DNA from: Corynebacterium vitaeruminis DSM 20294
Lineage (GTDB): Bacteria; Actinomycetota; Actinomycetes; Mycobacteriales; Mycobacteriaceae
Assembly: GCF_000550805.1 (NCBI RefSeq)
Contig: NZ_CP004353.1
Coordinates: 992,001 to 1,056,000 of the forward strand
DNA length: 64,000 nt
Direction of reading: 5' to 3'
Part shown: one piece after another, positions 19,785 to 27,822 of the stretch
Position numbering within the stretch: the stretch's first letter is position 1
How the letters are laid out: every line of letters begins with the position of its first letter
Translations under genes and position numbers: made by a program
Notes under the pieces: generated by a model
The model's database searches: none
What the model was told of the DNA's origin: nothing
What the model saw: only the letters and a program-made list of their open reading frames with translations

Positions 19785-19813
19785 GCAACATTGCACAGTT
19801 TATGCAAAGTTGC
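19785..19813. promoter_or_regulatory. 29-bp near-perfect palindrome, candidate TetR operator
   Basis: Left arm GCAACATTGCA (19785-19795) and right arm TGCAAAGTTGC (19803-19813) are reverse complements at 10 of 11 positions, with a 7-nt centre. It lies 72 bp upstream of mmpL and 111 bp upstream of the divergent GntR gene. Confidence 0.65.
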
Positions 19814-19924
19814 CGTGCGGCTGCAAAATTGTAAGGAACTTGATGGGAACGCGCTGGCAGCCCGGACAGGGAAACTGTATTATGACAACTAGGACAGATC
19901 CATTATTTCCACTGGTGGAAGACC

Positions 19925-20305
19925 ATGTACATTTCCCTCGATCCGGACTCCGACGTCCCCCTGTTCGAGCAGATAACTCGGTCGGTGACGCTGGCCATAG
20001 CGCGCGGCGAACTGCGCCCGGGTGACCAGCTCGCTTCCGTGCGGGCGCTGGCCACGGACTTCGGCATCAACCCGGCCACCGTGCAGAAGGCCTACGAGCA
20101 GCTCCGCCTCGACGGGCTCATCCGGACCTCGGAGAAGCGCAAGAGCGTGGTGGCCCCGCGGCCAGCCCGCCCGAGCGCCGAACGGGAAAAACGCCTGAGC
20201 GAGGAGCTGCGCGCGCTCGTCGCCAGGGGAGTGGCCCAGGGCATCGACGTCGACTCCATGTACCGGCAGCTCCGCGCCACCAATGAAAGGACCGACCTTC
20301 CATGA
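19925..20305 (+). CDS. GntR-family regulator, YtrA subfamily
   Basis: 126 residues, an N-terminal winged helix (VPLFEQITRSVTLAIARGELRPGDQLASVRALATDFGINPATVQKAYEQLRLDGLIRT) with only a short C-terminal helical tail, the YtrA hallmark. Such repressors usually control adjacent membrane-protein or ABC genes that respond to cell-envelope stress. It overlaps the DUF1648 gene by 4 nt (ATGA) and therefore probably regulates it and itself. A TATTAT element at about 19877 could be the -10 box, but an operator is not clear. GGTGGA precedes the start. Confidence 0.9.
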   Translation: MYISLDPDSDVPLFEQITRSVTLAIARGELRPGDQLASVRALATDFGINPATVQKAYEQLRLDGLIRTSEKRKSVVAPRPARPSAEREKRLSEELRALVARGVAQGIDVDSMYRQLRATNERTDLP

Positions 20306-21399
20306 ACGACGACCTCACCTTCCGCGCGGTCATCGCGACGACCTTGCTCGTCACCGGCGTGCTGCTCGGCCTCAGCCCCCGGCTCTCGCCGAAGGGAGTT
20401 GTCTTGGGCGTGCGCGTGCCCGAGGCGCACCTCGGCGACCCAGTCGTGCGCGGCGCCGTCCGCCGTTTTCGGGCGGTCAACCTCGCGGCCGCGGTCCTGC
20501 TCGCGGCCGCCTGCTTCCTCCCGGATGCCTCCGTCGTGCTGTGGGCGATCCTCGCGCAGATCGCTTTCATGCTCGCAAGCTATCTCTACCTCCGGCGCGG
20601 CATCGCGCGGCACAAGGCGCGCGAGGGATGGTTCACCGGGCTGCCCACGCGCGTGGTGGGGCAGGTGAGCGAGGACCTCGAGCGGTGGCTCCCCGAGCCC
20701 CGCGTGCCGTGGCTCGCCTTCGCCCTGGGCCTGGTCCCCATCGTCGCCTCGGTGCTCGCCGTGGCCAGCATCTACGACAGGCTGCCCGACACCATCCCCA
20801 CGCACTGGGGCACCGGGTTCGAGCCGGATCAGTGGGCGCCGAAGTCCGTGGGCAGCGTCTACACGTTGAGCTTCGTCAACGCCGGAATGCTCGTCCTCTT
20901 CTTCGTCATCTCCCTGCTGCTCACCACGCTGCGGGTGCAGACCCGCTCCGGCAGCGGCATCCGCGGCCGCCTGCGCACCCGGATGATGGTTTACCTCGTC
21001 AACCGCGCGCTCGGGTGGTTCGTCGCAGCCCTCGTCTTAAGCCTCAGCTTCGCGCAGGTCGCTACCTTCTTCCCCTCCCTGGTCAAGCCTTCGTTCCTGC
21101 TCATCATGGCCGTGAGCCTCGGCGGGTCGCTCGCCCTCGTCGTCGCGATCGTGCGCGGGCAGTTGTCGCTTGACGACGACCTTCGGCGCCTCGACCTCGG
21201 CCCCGAGTACGAGGCCCCGGACAACGATCGCTTCTACAAGTGGGGGATGTTTTACTACAACCCGGACGACCCCGCCGTGGTCGTCGAGAAGCGCTTTGGG
21301 GTGGGATTCGACTTCAACTACGCGCGCTGGCAGGGCAAGGCGTTTGTCGCCTCCATCGTCCTCGTCCTGCTGGCCAGCTTTGCGCCGCTCTTCTTTTAG
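20302..21399 (+). CDS. DUF1648/DUF5808 membrane protein
   Basis: 365 residues with about eight membrane segments. The central YDRLPDTIPTHWGTGFEPDQWAPKS is the DUF1648 signature found in SdpI-like immunity and signal proteins, and WGMFYYNPDDPAVVVEKRFGVGFDFNYAR near the C terminus matches DUF5808. It is translationally coupled to the GntR regulator. The association of SdpI-like domains with YtrA regulators suggests a role in envelope stress or immunity to a toxin or peptide; that is inference only. Confidence 0.85.
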   Translation: MNDDLTFRAVIATTLLVTGVLLGLSPRLSPKGVVLGVRVPEAHLGDPVVRGAVRRFRAVNLAAAVLLAAACFLPDASVVLWAILAQIAFMLASYLYLRRGIARHKAREGWFTGLPTRVVGQVSEDLERWLPEPRVPWLAFALGLVPIVASVLAVASIYDRLPDTIPTHWGTGFEPDQWAPKSVGSVYTLSFVNAGMLVLFFVISLLLTTLRVQTRSGSGIRGRLRTRMMVYLVNRALGWFVAALVLSLSFAQVATFFPSLVKPSFLLIMAVSLGGSLALVVAIVRGQLSLDDDLRRLDLGPEYEAPDNDRFYKWGMFYYNPDDPAVVVEKRFGVGFDFNYARWQGKAFVASIVLVLLASFAPLFF

Positions 21400-21405
21400 G
21401 AAGCC

Positions 21406-21441
21406 GGAAAGGACGCCTCCCCGAGGGGAAGCGTCCTTTCC
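21406..21441. terminator. Terminator between DUF1648 gene and aceB
   Basis: An 11-bp perfect stem GGAAAGGACGC (21406-21416) / GCGTCCTTTCC (21431-21441), with further CCCC/GGGG pairing inside the loop; T-rich sequence follows. Confidence 0.75.
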
Positions 21442-21482
21442 GTGTACTTTATGCGATGAGTGCCCGTGGGCTTTATTTTCTT

Positions 21483-23672
21483 CTACTTAATACCCTCACG
21501 CTCCTTGAACTCGCGGCGACGAGCGTGCAGCAGGGGCTCGGTGTAGCCCGAAGGCGACTCGGTGCCCTTGAGGATGAGGTCCTTTGCCGCCTGGAAGGCG
21601 ATGGAGTAGTCGTAGTCGGCAGCCATCGGACGGTAGGCGGGATCGCCCTCGTTCTGGCGGTCGACGACCACCGCCATGCGCTTGAGCGCGTCGACAACCT
21701 GCTCCTCGGTGACCACGCCGTGGACCAGCCAGTTGCACAGCAGCTGGGAGGAGATGCGCAGGGTGGCGCGGTCCTCCATGAGGTCGATGTCGTGGATGTC
21801 CGGCACCTTGGAGCAGCCGATGCCCTGCTCGACCCAGCGGACGACGTAGCCCAGGATGGACTGGCAGTTGTTCTCCAGCTCCTCCTTCTTTTCCGCCTCG
21901 GACCAGTCCGTGTTCGGGGCGACCGGGACGGTGAGCAGGCCGTGGAAGGTGTCGCGGCGGCCTGCGGCCTTGAGCTCTTCCTGCACCTTGCGGACGTCGA
22001 CCTGGTGGTAGTGGGTGGCGTGCAGGACCGCGCCGGTGGGCGACGGGACCCAGGCGGTGTTGGCGCCCTCGCGCGGCTGGCCGATCTTGGCCTCGAGCAT
22101 CTCCGCCATGAGCTCGGTCATCGCCCACATGCCCTTGCCGATCTGCGCCTTGCCGGGCAGGCCGCGCTCGAGGCCGGCGTCGACGTTGTTGTCCTCGTAG
22201 GACTGCTTCCACAGCTCCTTCTGCATGGTGGCCTTGCGCACCATCGCGCCGGCCTGCATGGAGGTGTGGATCTCGTCGCCGGTGCGGTCGAGGAAGCCGG
22301 TGTTGATGAAGGCGAGGCGGTCGGCGACGGCCATGATGCAGGCGTCGAGGTTGACCGAGGTGCGGCGCTCCTCGTCCATGACGCCGACCTTGAGGGTGAA
22401 GCGCTCGAGGCCGAGCAGGTCCTCCACGCGGGCGAAGAGCTCGTTGGTGAAGGCGACCTCGTCGGGGCCGTGCTGCTTCGGCTTGACGATGTAGATCGAG
22501 CCGGTGCGGGAGTTGCGCAGCGCGTTGTGGATGTCCAGGCCGGGGATGGCGCACAGGGAGGTGATGACGGCGTCCATGATGCCCTCGAAGACCTCTTCGC
22601 CGTCGACCAGGATGGCGGGGTTGCGCATGAGGTGGCCGACGTTGCGGACGAACAGCAGGGAGCGGCCGTGCAGGCGGATGTGGGTGCCGTTGCGGCCGAT
22701 GAACTCGCGGTCGGAGTTGAGCTCGCGGGTGAAGGTCTTGTCGCCCTTGGTGACCTCCTCCTTTAGCGTGCCGGTGTTCAGCCCCAGCCAGTTGCGGTAG
22801 CCCAGGACTTTGTCCTCGGCGTCGACGGCGGCGACGGAGTCCTCGAAGTCCATGATGGTGGAGACGGCGGCCTCCAGGATGATGTCCTTGATGCTGGCCT
22901 TGTCGTCGCGGCCGATCGGGGTGGAGGGGTCGATCTGCAGCTCGATGTGCAGGCCGTTGTTGCACAGCAGGATGGAGGAGGGGTCGTGGACGGCGCCGGT
23001 GAAGCCGCGGTAGGCGGAGCGGTCGACGAGGCTGAACTTCTCCTCGCCGATCATCGCGGTCAGCTGGCCGGAGAAGACGTTGTAGCTCTCGACGTCGGCG
23101 TGGGACGCACCCTCGAGCGGGACGACCTTGTCGAGGAAGTCTCGGCCCCAGGCGATGACCTTCTGGCCGCGGACCGGGTTGTACTTGCTGCCCTTTTCTG
23201 CGCCGTCGGTCTCCGGGATGGCGTTGGTGCCGTAAAGAGCGTCGTAGAGGGAGCCCCAGCGCGCGTTGGCGGCGTTGAGGGCGAAGCGCGCGTTGAGGAT
23301 CGGGACCACGAGCTGTGGGCCAGCGATGGTGGCGATTTCCTCGTCGATGTTGCGGGTGCGGATCTGCCCGGCCTCAGGCGCGTCGGCGAGGTAGCCGATA
23401 TTGCGGAGGAAGGCCTCGTGCTCTGCGGGGTCGGGCTGGCCGGGGTTGGCGCGGTAGTACTCGTCGAGCTGGCTCTGCAGCTCGTCGCGGCGGGCCAGCA
23501 GCTCGGCGTTGCGCGGGGAGAAGTCGCGGACGATGTCGGCGAAGCCTGCCCAGAACGCGTCCTCCTCGAGGCCGACGGTCGGGAGGACCTCGGTGTTGAG
23601 GAAGTCATACAAAACCGTGGCGACCTCAAGGCCAGCAACGGACGTGCGGGCAGTGGTGTCAGTCTGGGTCAT
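21483..23672 (-). CDS. aceB: Malate synthase G
   Basis: 729 residues, the long isoform G typical of actinobacteria. It condenses glyoxylate with acetyl-CoA to malate in the glyoxylate bypass. Characteristic stretches include [67 protein letters not shown] and [12 protein letters not shown]. Start at 23672 ([12 protein letters not shown]) is preceded by AAGGAG; a longer frame to 23732 overlaps the promoter. It is divergent from aceA across a 457-nt control region, as in C. glutamicum. Known alternative symbol glcB. Confidence 0.97.
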   Translation of the reverse strand: MTQTDTTARTSVAGLEVATVLYDFLNTEVLPTVGLEEDAFWAGFADIVRDFSPRNAELLARRDELQSQLDEYYRANPGQPDPAEHEAFLRNIGYLADAPEAGQIRTRNIDEEIATIAGPQLVVPILNARFALNAANARWGSLYDALYGTNAIPETDGAEKGSKYNPVRGQKVIAWGRDFLDKVVPLEGASHADVESYNVFSGQLTAMIGEEKFSLVDRSAYRGFTGAVHDPSSILLCNNGLHIELQIDPSTPIGRDDKASIKDIILEAAVSTIMDFEDSVAAVDAEDKVLGYRNWLGLNTGTLKEEVTKGDKTFTRELNSDREFIGRNGTHIRLHGRSLLFVRNVGHLMRNPAILVDGEEVFEGIMDAVITSLCAIPGLDIHNALRNSRTGSIYIVKPKQHGPDEVAFTNELFARVEDLLGLERFTLKVGVMDEERRTSVNLDACIMAVADRLAFINTGFLDRTGDEIHTSMQAGAMVRKATMQKELWKQSYEDNNVDAGLERGLPGKAQIGKGMWAMTELMAEMLEAKIGQPREGANTAWVPSPTGAVLHATHYHQVDVRKVQEELKAAGRRDTFHGLLTVPVAPNTDWSEAEKKEELENNCQSILGYVVRWVEQGIGCSKVPDIHDIDLMEDRATLRISSQLLCNWLVHGVVTEEQVVDALKRMAVVVDRQNEGDPAYRPMAADYDYSIAFQAAKDLILKGTESPSGYTEPLLHARRREFKEREGIK

Positions 23673-24129
23673 CGTGGTGCTCCTTGGGAAGTGCGTGTTC
23701 GGATGGTGGTCGCGTCTTGCGATGTGTACCACCTTAAGTGACTGCCGTCACAGGGGGAACCCTTTCACAATTTTTGCTTGGCGCTACCCCCGCTGTGGCA
23801 CCCGTCTCACTCGGGGGGAAACGGCCTTCGGAATCGTTCAGGGGCACGCACCTGCCGCTTTGCTTCTCATGGGTTTGTGCAGGAGGGGGTGGATTGTGAA
23901 GAAACGGTCAGTGATCTTGTTAACACTGTGGCATTTGCAATCTTAGCAAAAACCCCCGTTACCCCCGCACGGAATTTACACGCGGAACCCGTTGACGCCG
24001 ACGGGGCACTCGAGGCAAAGTGTGAGCCACGCCACCACGGCAGCGGCCTAGCCCCCACGGTGGCAACTCACACAGCATTTCGCTCATGGCCCCATGCGGC
24101 CGGCTACACGACCAGGAAAGAGAGCCACC
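23673..24129. promoter_or_regulatory. Divergent aceB-aceA control region
   Basis: 457 nt with no plausible gene; short frames here lack family features. In C. glutamicum this region binds RamA, RamB and GlxR. Matching candidates here: a GlxR-like site at 23737-23752; RamA-type AC5G stretches at 23786-23792, 23952-23958 and 23961-23967; and a RamB-like TTTGC-N7-GCAAA at 23934-23950. A further inverted repeat GTGTGAG (24020-24026) / CTCACAC (24067-24073) lies near aceA. Site identities are inferred by resemblance. Confidence 0.65.
23737..23752 (-). promoter_or_regulatory. GlxR-like cAMP-receptor site upstream of aceB
   Basis: On the minus strand TGTGACGGCAGTCACT matches TGTGA-N6-TCACA at nine of ten half-site bases. 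It is 65 nt before the aceB start, consistent with GlxR control known for this gene. Confidence 0.65.
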
Positions 24130-25425
24130 ATGACCACCACCGGACAGGCACGCACTGCAGCTGAGATCCAGAAGGATTGGGACGAGAACCCGCGCTGGCA
24201 GGGCATCCGCCGCGACTACACCGCCGAGCAGGTTGCAGAGCTTCAGGGCAAGGTCGTCGAGGAGCACACCCTCGCACGCCGCGGCGCCGAGGTTCTGTGG
24301 GAGAAGGTCTCCAAGCGCGACGGCTCCTACATCAACTCCCTCGGCGCGCTGACCGGCAACATGGCCGTCCAGCAGGCCCGTGCTGGCCTCCAGGCCGTCT
24401 ACCTCTCCGGCTGGCAGGTCGCCGGTGACGCCAACCTCTCCGGCCACACCTACCCGGACCAGTCCCTGTACCCGGCCAACTCTGTCCCGAACGTCGTTCG
24501 TCGCATCAACAACGCTCTGCTCCGCGCCGACGAGATCGCCCGCATCGAGGGCGACGACACCGTCGAGGACTGGCTGCTCCCGATCGTCGCTGACGGCGAG
24601 GCCGGCTTCGGTGGCGCCCTCAACGTCTACGAGCTGCAGAAGGCCATGATCGCCGCTGGCGCCGCCGGCACCCACTGGGAGGACCAGCTGGCCTCCGAGA
24701 AGAAGTGTGGCCACCTGGGCGGCAAGGTCCTCATCCCGACCCAGCAGCACATCCGCACCCTGACCTCCGCTCGCCTGGCCGCTGACGTCGCCAACACCCC
24801 GACCGTCATCATCGCCCGCACCGACGCCGAGGCCGCCACCCTCATCACCTCCGACGTGGACGAGCGCGACCGCCCGTTCATCACCGGCGAGCGCACCTCC
24901 GAGGGCTTCTACAAGGTCCAGAACGGCCTCGAGCCCTGCATCGCCCGTGCGAAGTCCTACGCTCCGTACGCCGACATGATCTGGATGGAGACCGGCACCC
25001 CGGACCTCGAGCTCGCCAAGAAGTTCGCTGAGGGCGTCAAGGCTGAGTTCCCGGACCAGCTGCTGGCCTACAACTGCTCCCCGTCCTTCAACTGGTCCGC
25101 TCACCTCAACGAGGACGAGATCGCCAAGTTCCAGCGCGAGCTCGGCGCCATGGGCTTCTCCTTCCAGTTCATCACCCTGGCAGGCTTCCACGCCCTCAAC
25201 TACGGCATGTTCGACCTGGCTCACGGCTACGCTCGCGAGGGCATGACCGCCTTCGTCGACCTGCAGAACCGCGAGTTCAAGGCAGCCGAGGAGCGCGGCT
25301 TCACCGCCGTCAAGCACCAGCGCGAGGTTGGCGCGGGCTACTTCGACCGCATCGCCACCACCGTCGACCCGAACTCCTCCACCACCGCGCTGAAGGGTTC
25401 CACCGAGGAAGGCCAGTTCCACTAA
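24130..25425 (+). CDS. aceA: Isocitrate lyase
   Basis: 431 residues, first enzyme of the glyoxylate bypass: isocitrate to glyoxylate plus succinate. The catalytic loop KKCGHLGGK with Cys193 is intact, as are the Mg-binding [12 protein letters not shown] and NCSPSFNW motifs. Start at 24130 ([17 protein letters not shown]) follows AGGAAAGAGAGCC; the frame from 24094 only adds unconserved residues. Codon use is unusually uniform (C-ending, few rare codons), suggesting high expression on acetate. Divergent partner aceB. Confidence 0.97.
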   Translation: MTTTGQARTAAEIQKDWDENPRWQGIRRDYTAEQVAELQGKVVEEHTLARRGAEVLWEKVSKRDGSYINSLGALTGNMAVQQARAGLQAVYLSGWQVAGDANLSGHTYPDQSLYPANSVPNVVRRINNALLRADEIARIEGDDTVEDWLLPIVADGEAGFGGALNVYELQKAMIAAGAAGTHWEDQLASEKKCGHLGGKVLIPTQQHIRTLTSARLAADVANTPTVIIARTDAEAATLITSDVDERDRPFITGERTSEGFYKVQNGLEPCIARAKSYAPYADMIWMETGTPDLELAKKFAEGVKAEFPDQLLAYNCSPSFNWSAHLNEDEIAKFQRELGAMGFSFQFITLAGFHALNYGMFDLAHGYAREGMTAFVDLQNREFKAAEERGFTAVKHQREVGAGYFDRIATTVDPNSSTTALKGSTEEGQFH

Positions 25426-25468
25426 GAACTGAATAGAATAGGGCCACCACCCCTGGCCCGCTCTCCAC

Positions 25469-25516
25469 AAAGAAGTGGTGTGCGCCGCCACCTGACGGCG
25501 CACACCACTTCTTTCT
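25469..25516 (+). terminator. Strong terminator after aceA
   Basis: An 18-bp perfect stem, AAGAAGTGGTGTGCGCCG (25470-25487) with its complement ending at 25513, loop CCACCTGA, followed by TTTCTT. One of the longest stems in the window. Confidence 0.9.
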
Positions 25517-25534
25517 TATAGGAAAGGAAGAACC

Positions 25535-26017
25535 ATGGAGATGATCCCCACCGCCGACCTGGTAGACATCATCGGAGACGACGTGCGCTCGTGCGACACC
25601 CAGTTCCAAAACCGCGGCGGCAGGACCGACTTCTGCGGCCCCATCGTCACGGTTCGCTGCTTCCAGGACAACGGACTGGTCAAGCAGATCCTCAATTCGC
25701 CCGGTGACGGGGCGGTCCTCGTCGTCGACGGCTACGCCTCCGTCCACACCGCGCTCATGGGCGACATGATCGCCCAGGCGGGCGTGGACAACGGATGGGC
25801 GGGCGTGGTCATCCTGGGAGCGATCCGCGACTCCGCCGCGATCAAGGAGATGCCCTTCGGCGTCAAGGCCTTGGGCACCAACCCGCGGAAGTCCGCCAAG
25901 GCGGGGGAGGGGGAGCGCGACGTCACCCTCACCTTCGGCGGCGTGGACTTCGTCCCTGGACACTTCCTCTACGCCGACGCCGACGGCATCGTCGTTACCG
26001 AAGCACCCATCAAATAG
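25535..26017 (+). CDS. rraA: RraA-like protein (RNase E activity regulator / HMG aldolase fold)
   Basis: 160 residues. [55 protein letters not shown] and [32 protein letters not shown] are hallmarks of the RraA family; the G-x-I-R-D segment binds metal in aldolase members. Members without the aldolase helix bind and inhibit RNase E, whereas others cleave 4-hydroxy-4-methyl-2-oxoglutarate; the short length favours the regulator type, but this is not certain. A good Shine-Dalgarno (AGGAAAGGAAG) precedes the ATG. A bidirectional terminator follows. Confidence 0.88.
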   Translation: MEMIPTADLVDIIGDDVRSCDTQFQNRGGRTDFCGPIVTVRCFQDNGLVKQILNSPGDGAVLVVDGYASVHTALMGDMIAQAGVDNGWAGVVILGAIRDSAAIKEMPFGVKALGTNPRKSAKAGEGERDVTLTFGGVDFVPGHFLYADADGIVVTEAPIK

Positions 26018-26019
26018 CA

Positions 26020-26047
26020 AAATTGCCGCCCAACCGGGCGGCAATTT
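26020..26047. terminator. Bidirectional terminator between rraA and gapX
   Basis: A 12-bp perfect stem AAATTGCCGCCC / GGGCGGCAATTT with loop AACC. Confidence 0.9.
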
Positions 26048-26056
26048 CGTTGGTTC

Positions 26057-27487
26057 TTAGAGCTCAGCGGAGGGGATGCGCTCCGGGAGGACCTTCGGGC
26101 GCGCGCCCGCCAGGTGCTCGACGATGCGGATGACCTGGTTGGAGTAGCCGAACTCGTTGTCGTACCAGACGTAGAGGACGAGGTGGTTGCCGTTGGCGAT
26201 GGTGGCCAGGCCGTCGACGATGCCCGCGTGGGTGGAGCCGACGAAGTCGGAGGAGACGACCTCCGGGGAGGCAATGTAGGAGATCTGCTGGCGCAGGTCG
26301 GAGTGCAGCGCCACCTGGTCCATGAGGTGGTTGACCTCCTCGCGGGTGACCTCCTTCTCCAGGGTCAGGTTGAGCACGGCCATGGACACGTCCGGGGTGG
26401 GCACGCGGATGGCGTTGCCGGTGAGCCTGCCCTCCAGCTCCGGAAGGGCCTTGGCCACGGCCTTGGCGGCACCGGTCTCGGTGAGCACCATGTTGAGGCC
26501 AGCGGCGCGGCCGCGGCGCGCGCCCTTGTGGAAGTTGTCGATGAGGTTCTGGTCGTTGGTGAAGGAGTGGACCGTCTCGACGTGGCCGTAGACGATGCCG
26601 TAGTGGTCGTTGAGGACCTTCAGCGACGGGGTGATGCCGTTAGTGGTGCAGGAGGCGGCGGTGACGATGGTGTCTTCGTCGGTGATGTCGTTGTGGTTGA
26701 TGCCGTAGACGACGTTGCGCAGGTCGCCCTTGCCCGGGGCGGTGAGCACAACGCGCTCGATGCCCTTGGACTGCAGGTGCTGGGACAGGCCCTCGCGGTT
26801 GCGCCACACGCCGGTGTTGTCTACCAGGATGGCGTCGTTGATGCCGTAGGCGGTGTAGTCGATGGAGGCCGGGTCGTTGGCGTAGATCATCTGGATCTTG
26901 GTGCCGTTGGCCCAGATGACGTCGTTCTCCTCGTCGACGGTGATGGTGCCGCGGAAGGCGCCGTGGACGGAGTCGCGGCGCAGCAGGGAGGCGCGCTTGA
27001 TGATGTCGTCCGCGGACTTCTTGCGGACCACGATGGCGCGCAGGCGGGCGCCGCCGTAGGTGGCCTCGCGGGAGATGAGGATGCGGGCGAGCAGGCGGCC
27101 GATGCGGCCGAAGCCGTAGAGCACGATGTCCTTGGACGGGCGCTCGGTGGCGGTGCCGATGACCTCGGCCAGCTCCTCCTTGAGGAAGGCGTCGAGGTCG
27201 CCGCCCTGCTCCGCGAACTTGGCGGCGAGGCGGCCTAGGTCGATGGAGGCGGTGCCCAGGTTGAGGCTGGTCAGGGCTTCGAGGATCGGGAGGGTGTCGG
27301 CCGGGGTGAGCTCACGGTCGTTTGCGAGGCGGGAGTAGCGGTGAGCCTTGACGATGTCGATGTCGGTGACATCGATGAGCAGGCGACCGAAAACGGAGAC
27401 AACCACGTTGCTTTGGCGGTGGAGGTTACCGATCAGGGGAAGCATCTTCTGTGCGGATTCGAGCTTGTCGTTCCAGTCCTGGGCCAT
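26057..27487 (-). CDS. gapX: Glyceraldehyde-3-phosphate dehydrogenase, long GapX/GapB type
   Basis: 476 residues, much longer than the usual 335 because of an N-terminal extension of about 120-130 residues before the Rossmann motif VLYGFGRIGRLLARIL. The catalytic AASCTTN (Cys near 280) with a following NGITPSL and the partner histidine region (VHSFTNDQN) are intact. C. glutamicum has a homologous long GapB/GapX that works mainly in gluconeogenesis with NADP. Its location beside aceA/aceB is consistent with growth on acetate or other C2/C3 substrates. Minus-strand start at 27487 is preceded by AAAAGGAAC. Confidence 0.95.
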   Translation of the reverse strand: MAQDWNDKLESAQKMLPLIGNLHRQSNVVVSVFGRLLIDVTDIDIVKAHRYSRLANDRELTPADTLPILEALTSLNLGTASIDLGRLAAKFAEQGGDLDAFLKEELAEVIGTATERPSKDIVLYGFGRIGRLLARILISREATYGGARLRAIVVRKKSADDIIKRASLLRRDSVHGAFRGTITVDEENDVIWANGTKIQMIYANDPASIDYTAYGINDAILVDNTGVWRNREGLSQHLQSKGIERVVLTAPGKGDLRNVVYGINHNDITDEDTIVTAASCTTNGITPSLKVLNDHYGIVYGHVETVHSFTNDQNLIDNFHKGARRGRAAGLNMVLTETGAAKAVAKALPELEGRLTGNAIRVPTPDVSMAVLNLTLEKEVTREEVNHLMDQVALHSDLRQQISYIASPEVVSSDFVGSTHAGIVDGLATIANGNHLVLYVWYDNEFGYSNQVIRIVEHLAGARPKVLPERIPSAEL

Positions 27488-27822
27488 GACGATCTTCTTA
27501 GTTCCTTTTGGGGGTAAGCGTTGGTGAGACGATGCCGATGATGCACTGCGGCGCCCGGCGGGGGATTACCCCCACGGCGGCCGCAGCGTGGGCTCATCGC
27601 GGCACGTCGTTGAACAAACAAACATGCACCACAATGGGCATATCCGTAATCGTAAATCATGACCGCCGTCGGGGGGCGGAATTTGGGGGTAAAAAATAAG
27701 GGGAGGGCCCCCAAACGCCCCATGTCACAGACCGTGACGCCCGTATGGGTGTTCGAAGCCGTTAACGGCGGGTGTCGCACAAACGACCTAAGGTGTGGCT
27801 GAAAAAGAAAGAAGGTGGCGCG
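27488..27822. promoter_or_regulatory. Divergent gapX / 580-residue protein control region
   Basis: 335 nt with no gene. It contains several runs of five or six G or C (TGGGGGT near 27509, ACCCCCA near 27570, TGGGGGT near 27704) that fit the RamA element, a GC-rich hairpin TTTGGGGG...CCCCCAAA at about 27700-27716, the perfect palindrome GCCGTTAACGGC (27758-27769), and GTCAC-N5-GTGAC at 27724-27738. Functions are not established. Confidence 0.45.

Noticed and set aside
23778..24164. Small frames in the aceB-aceA gap
   Set aside because: No ribosome-binding site or family features; overlap regulator sites and the aceA start.
27724..27738. GTCAC-N5-GTGAC as GlxR site
   Set aside because: Half-sites are in the opposite orientation and spacing to the TGTGA-N6-TCACA motif.
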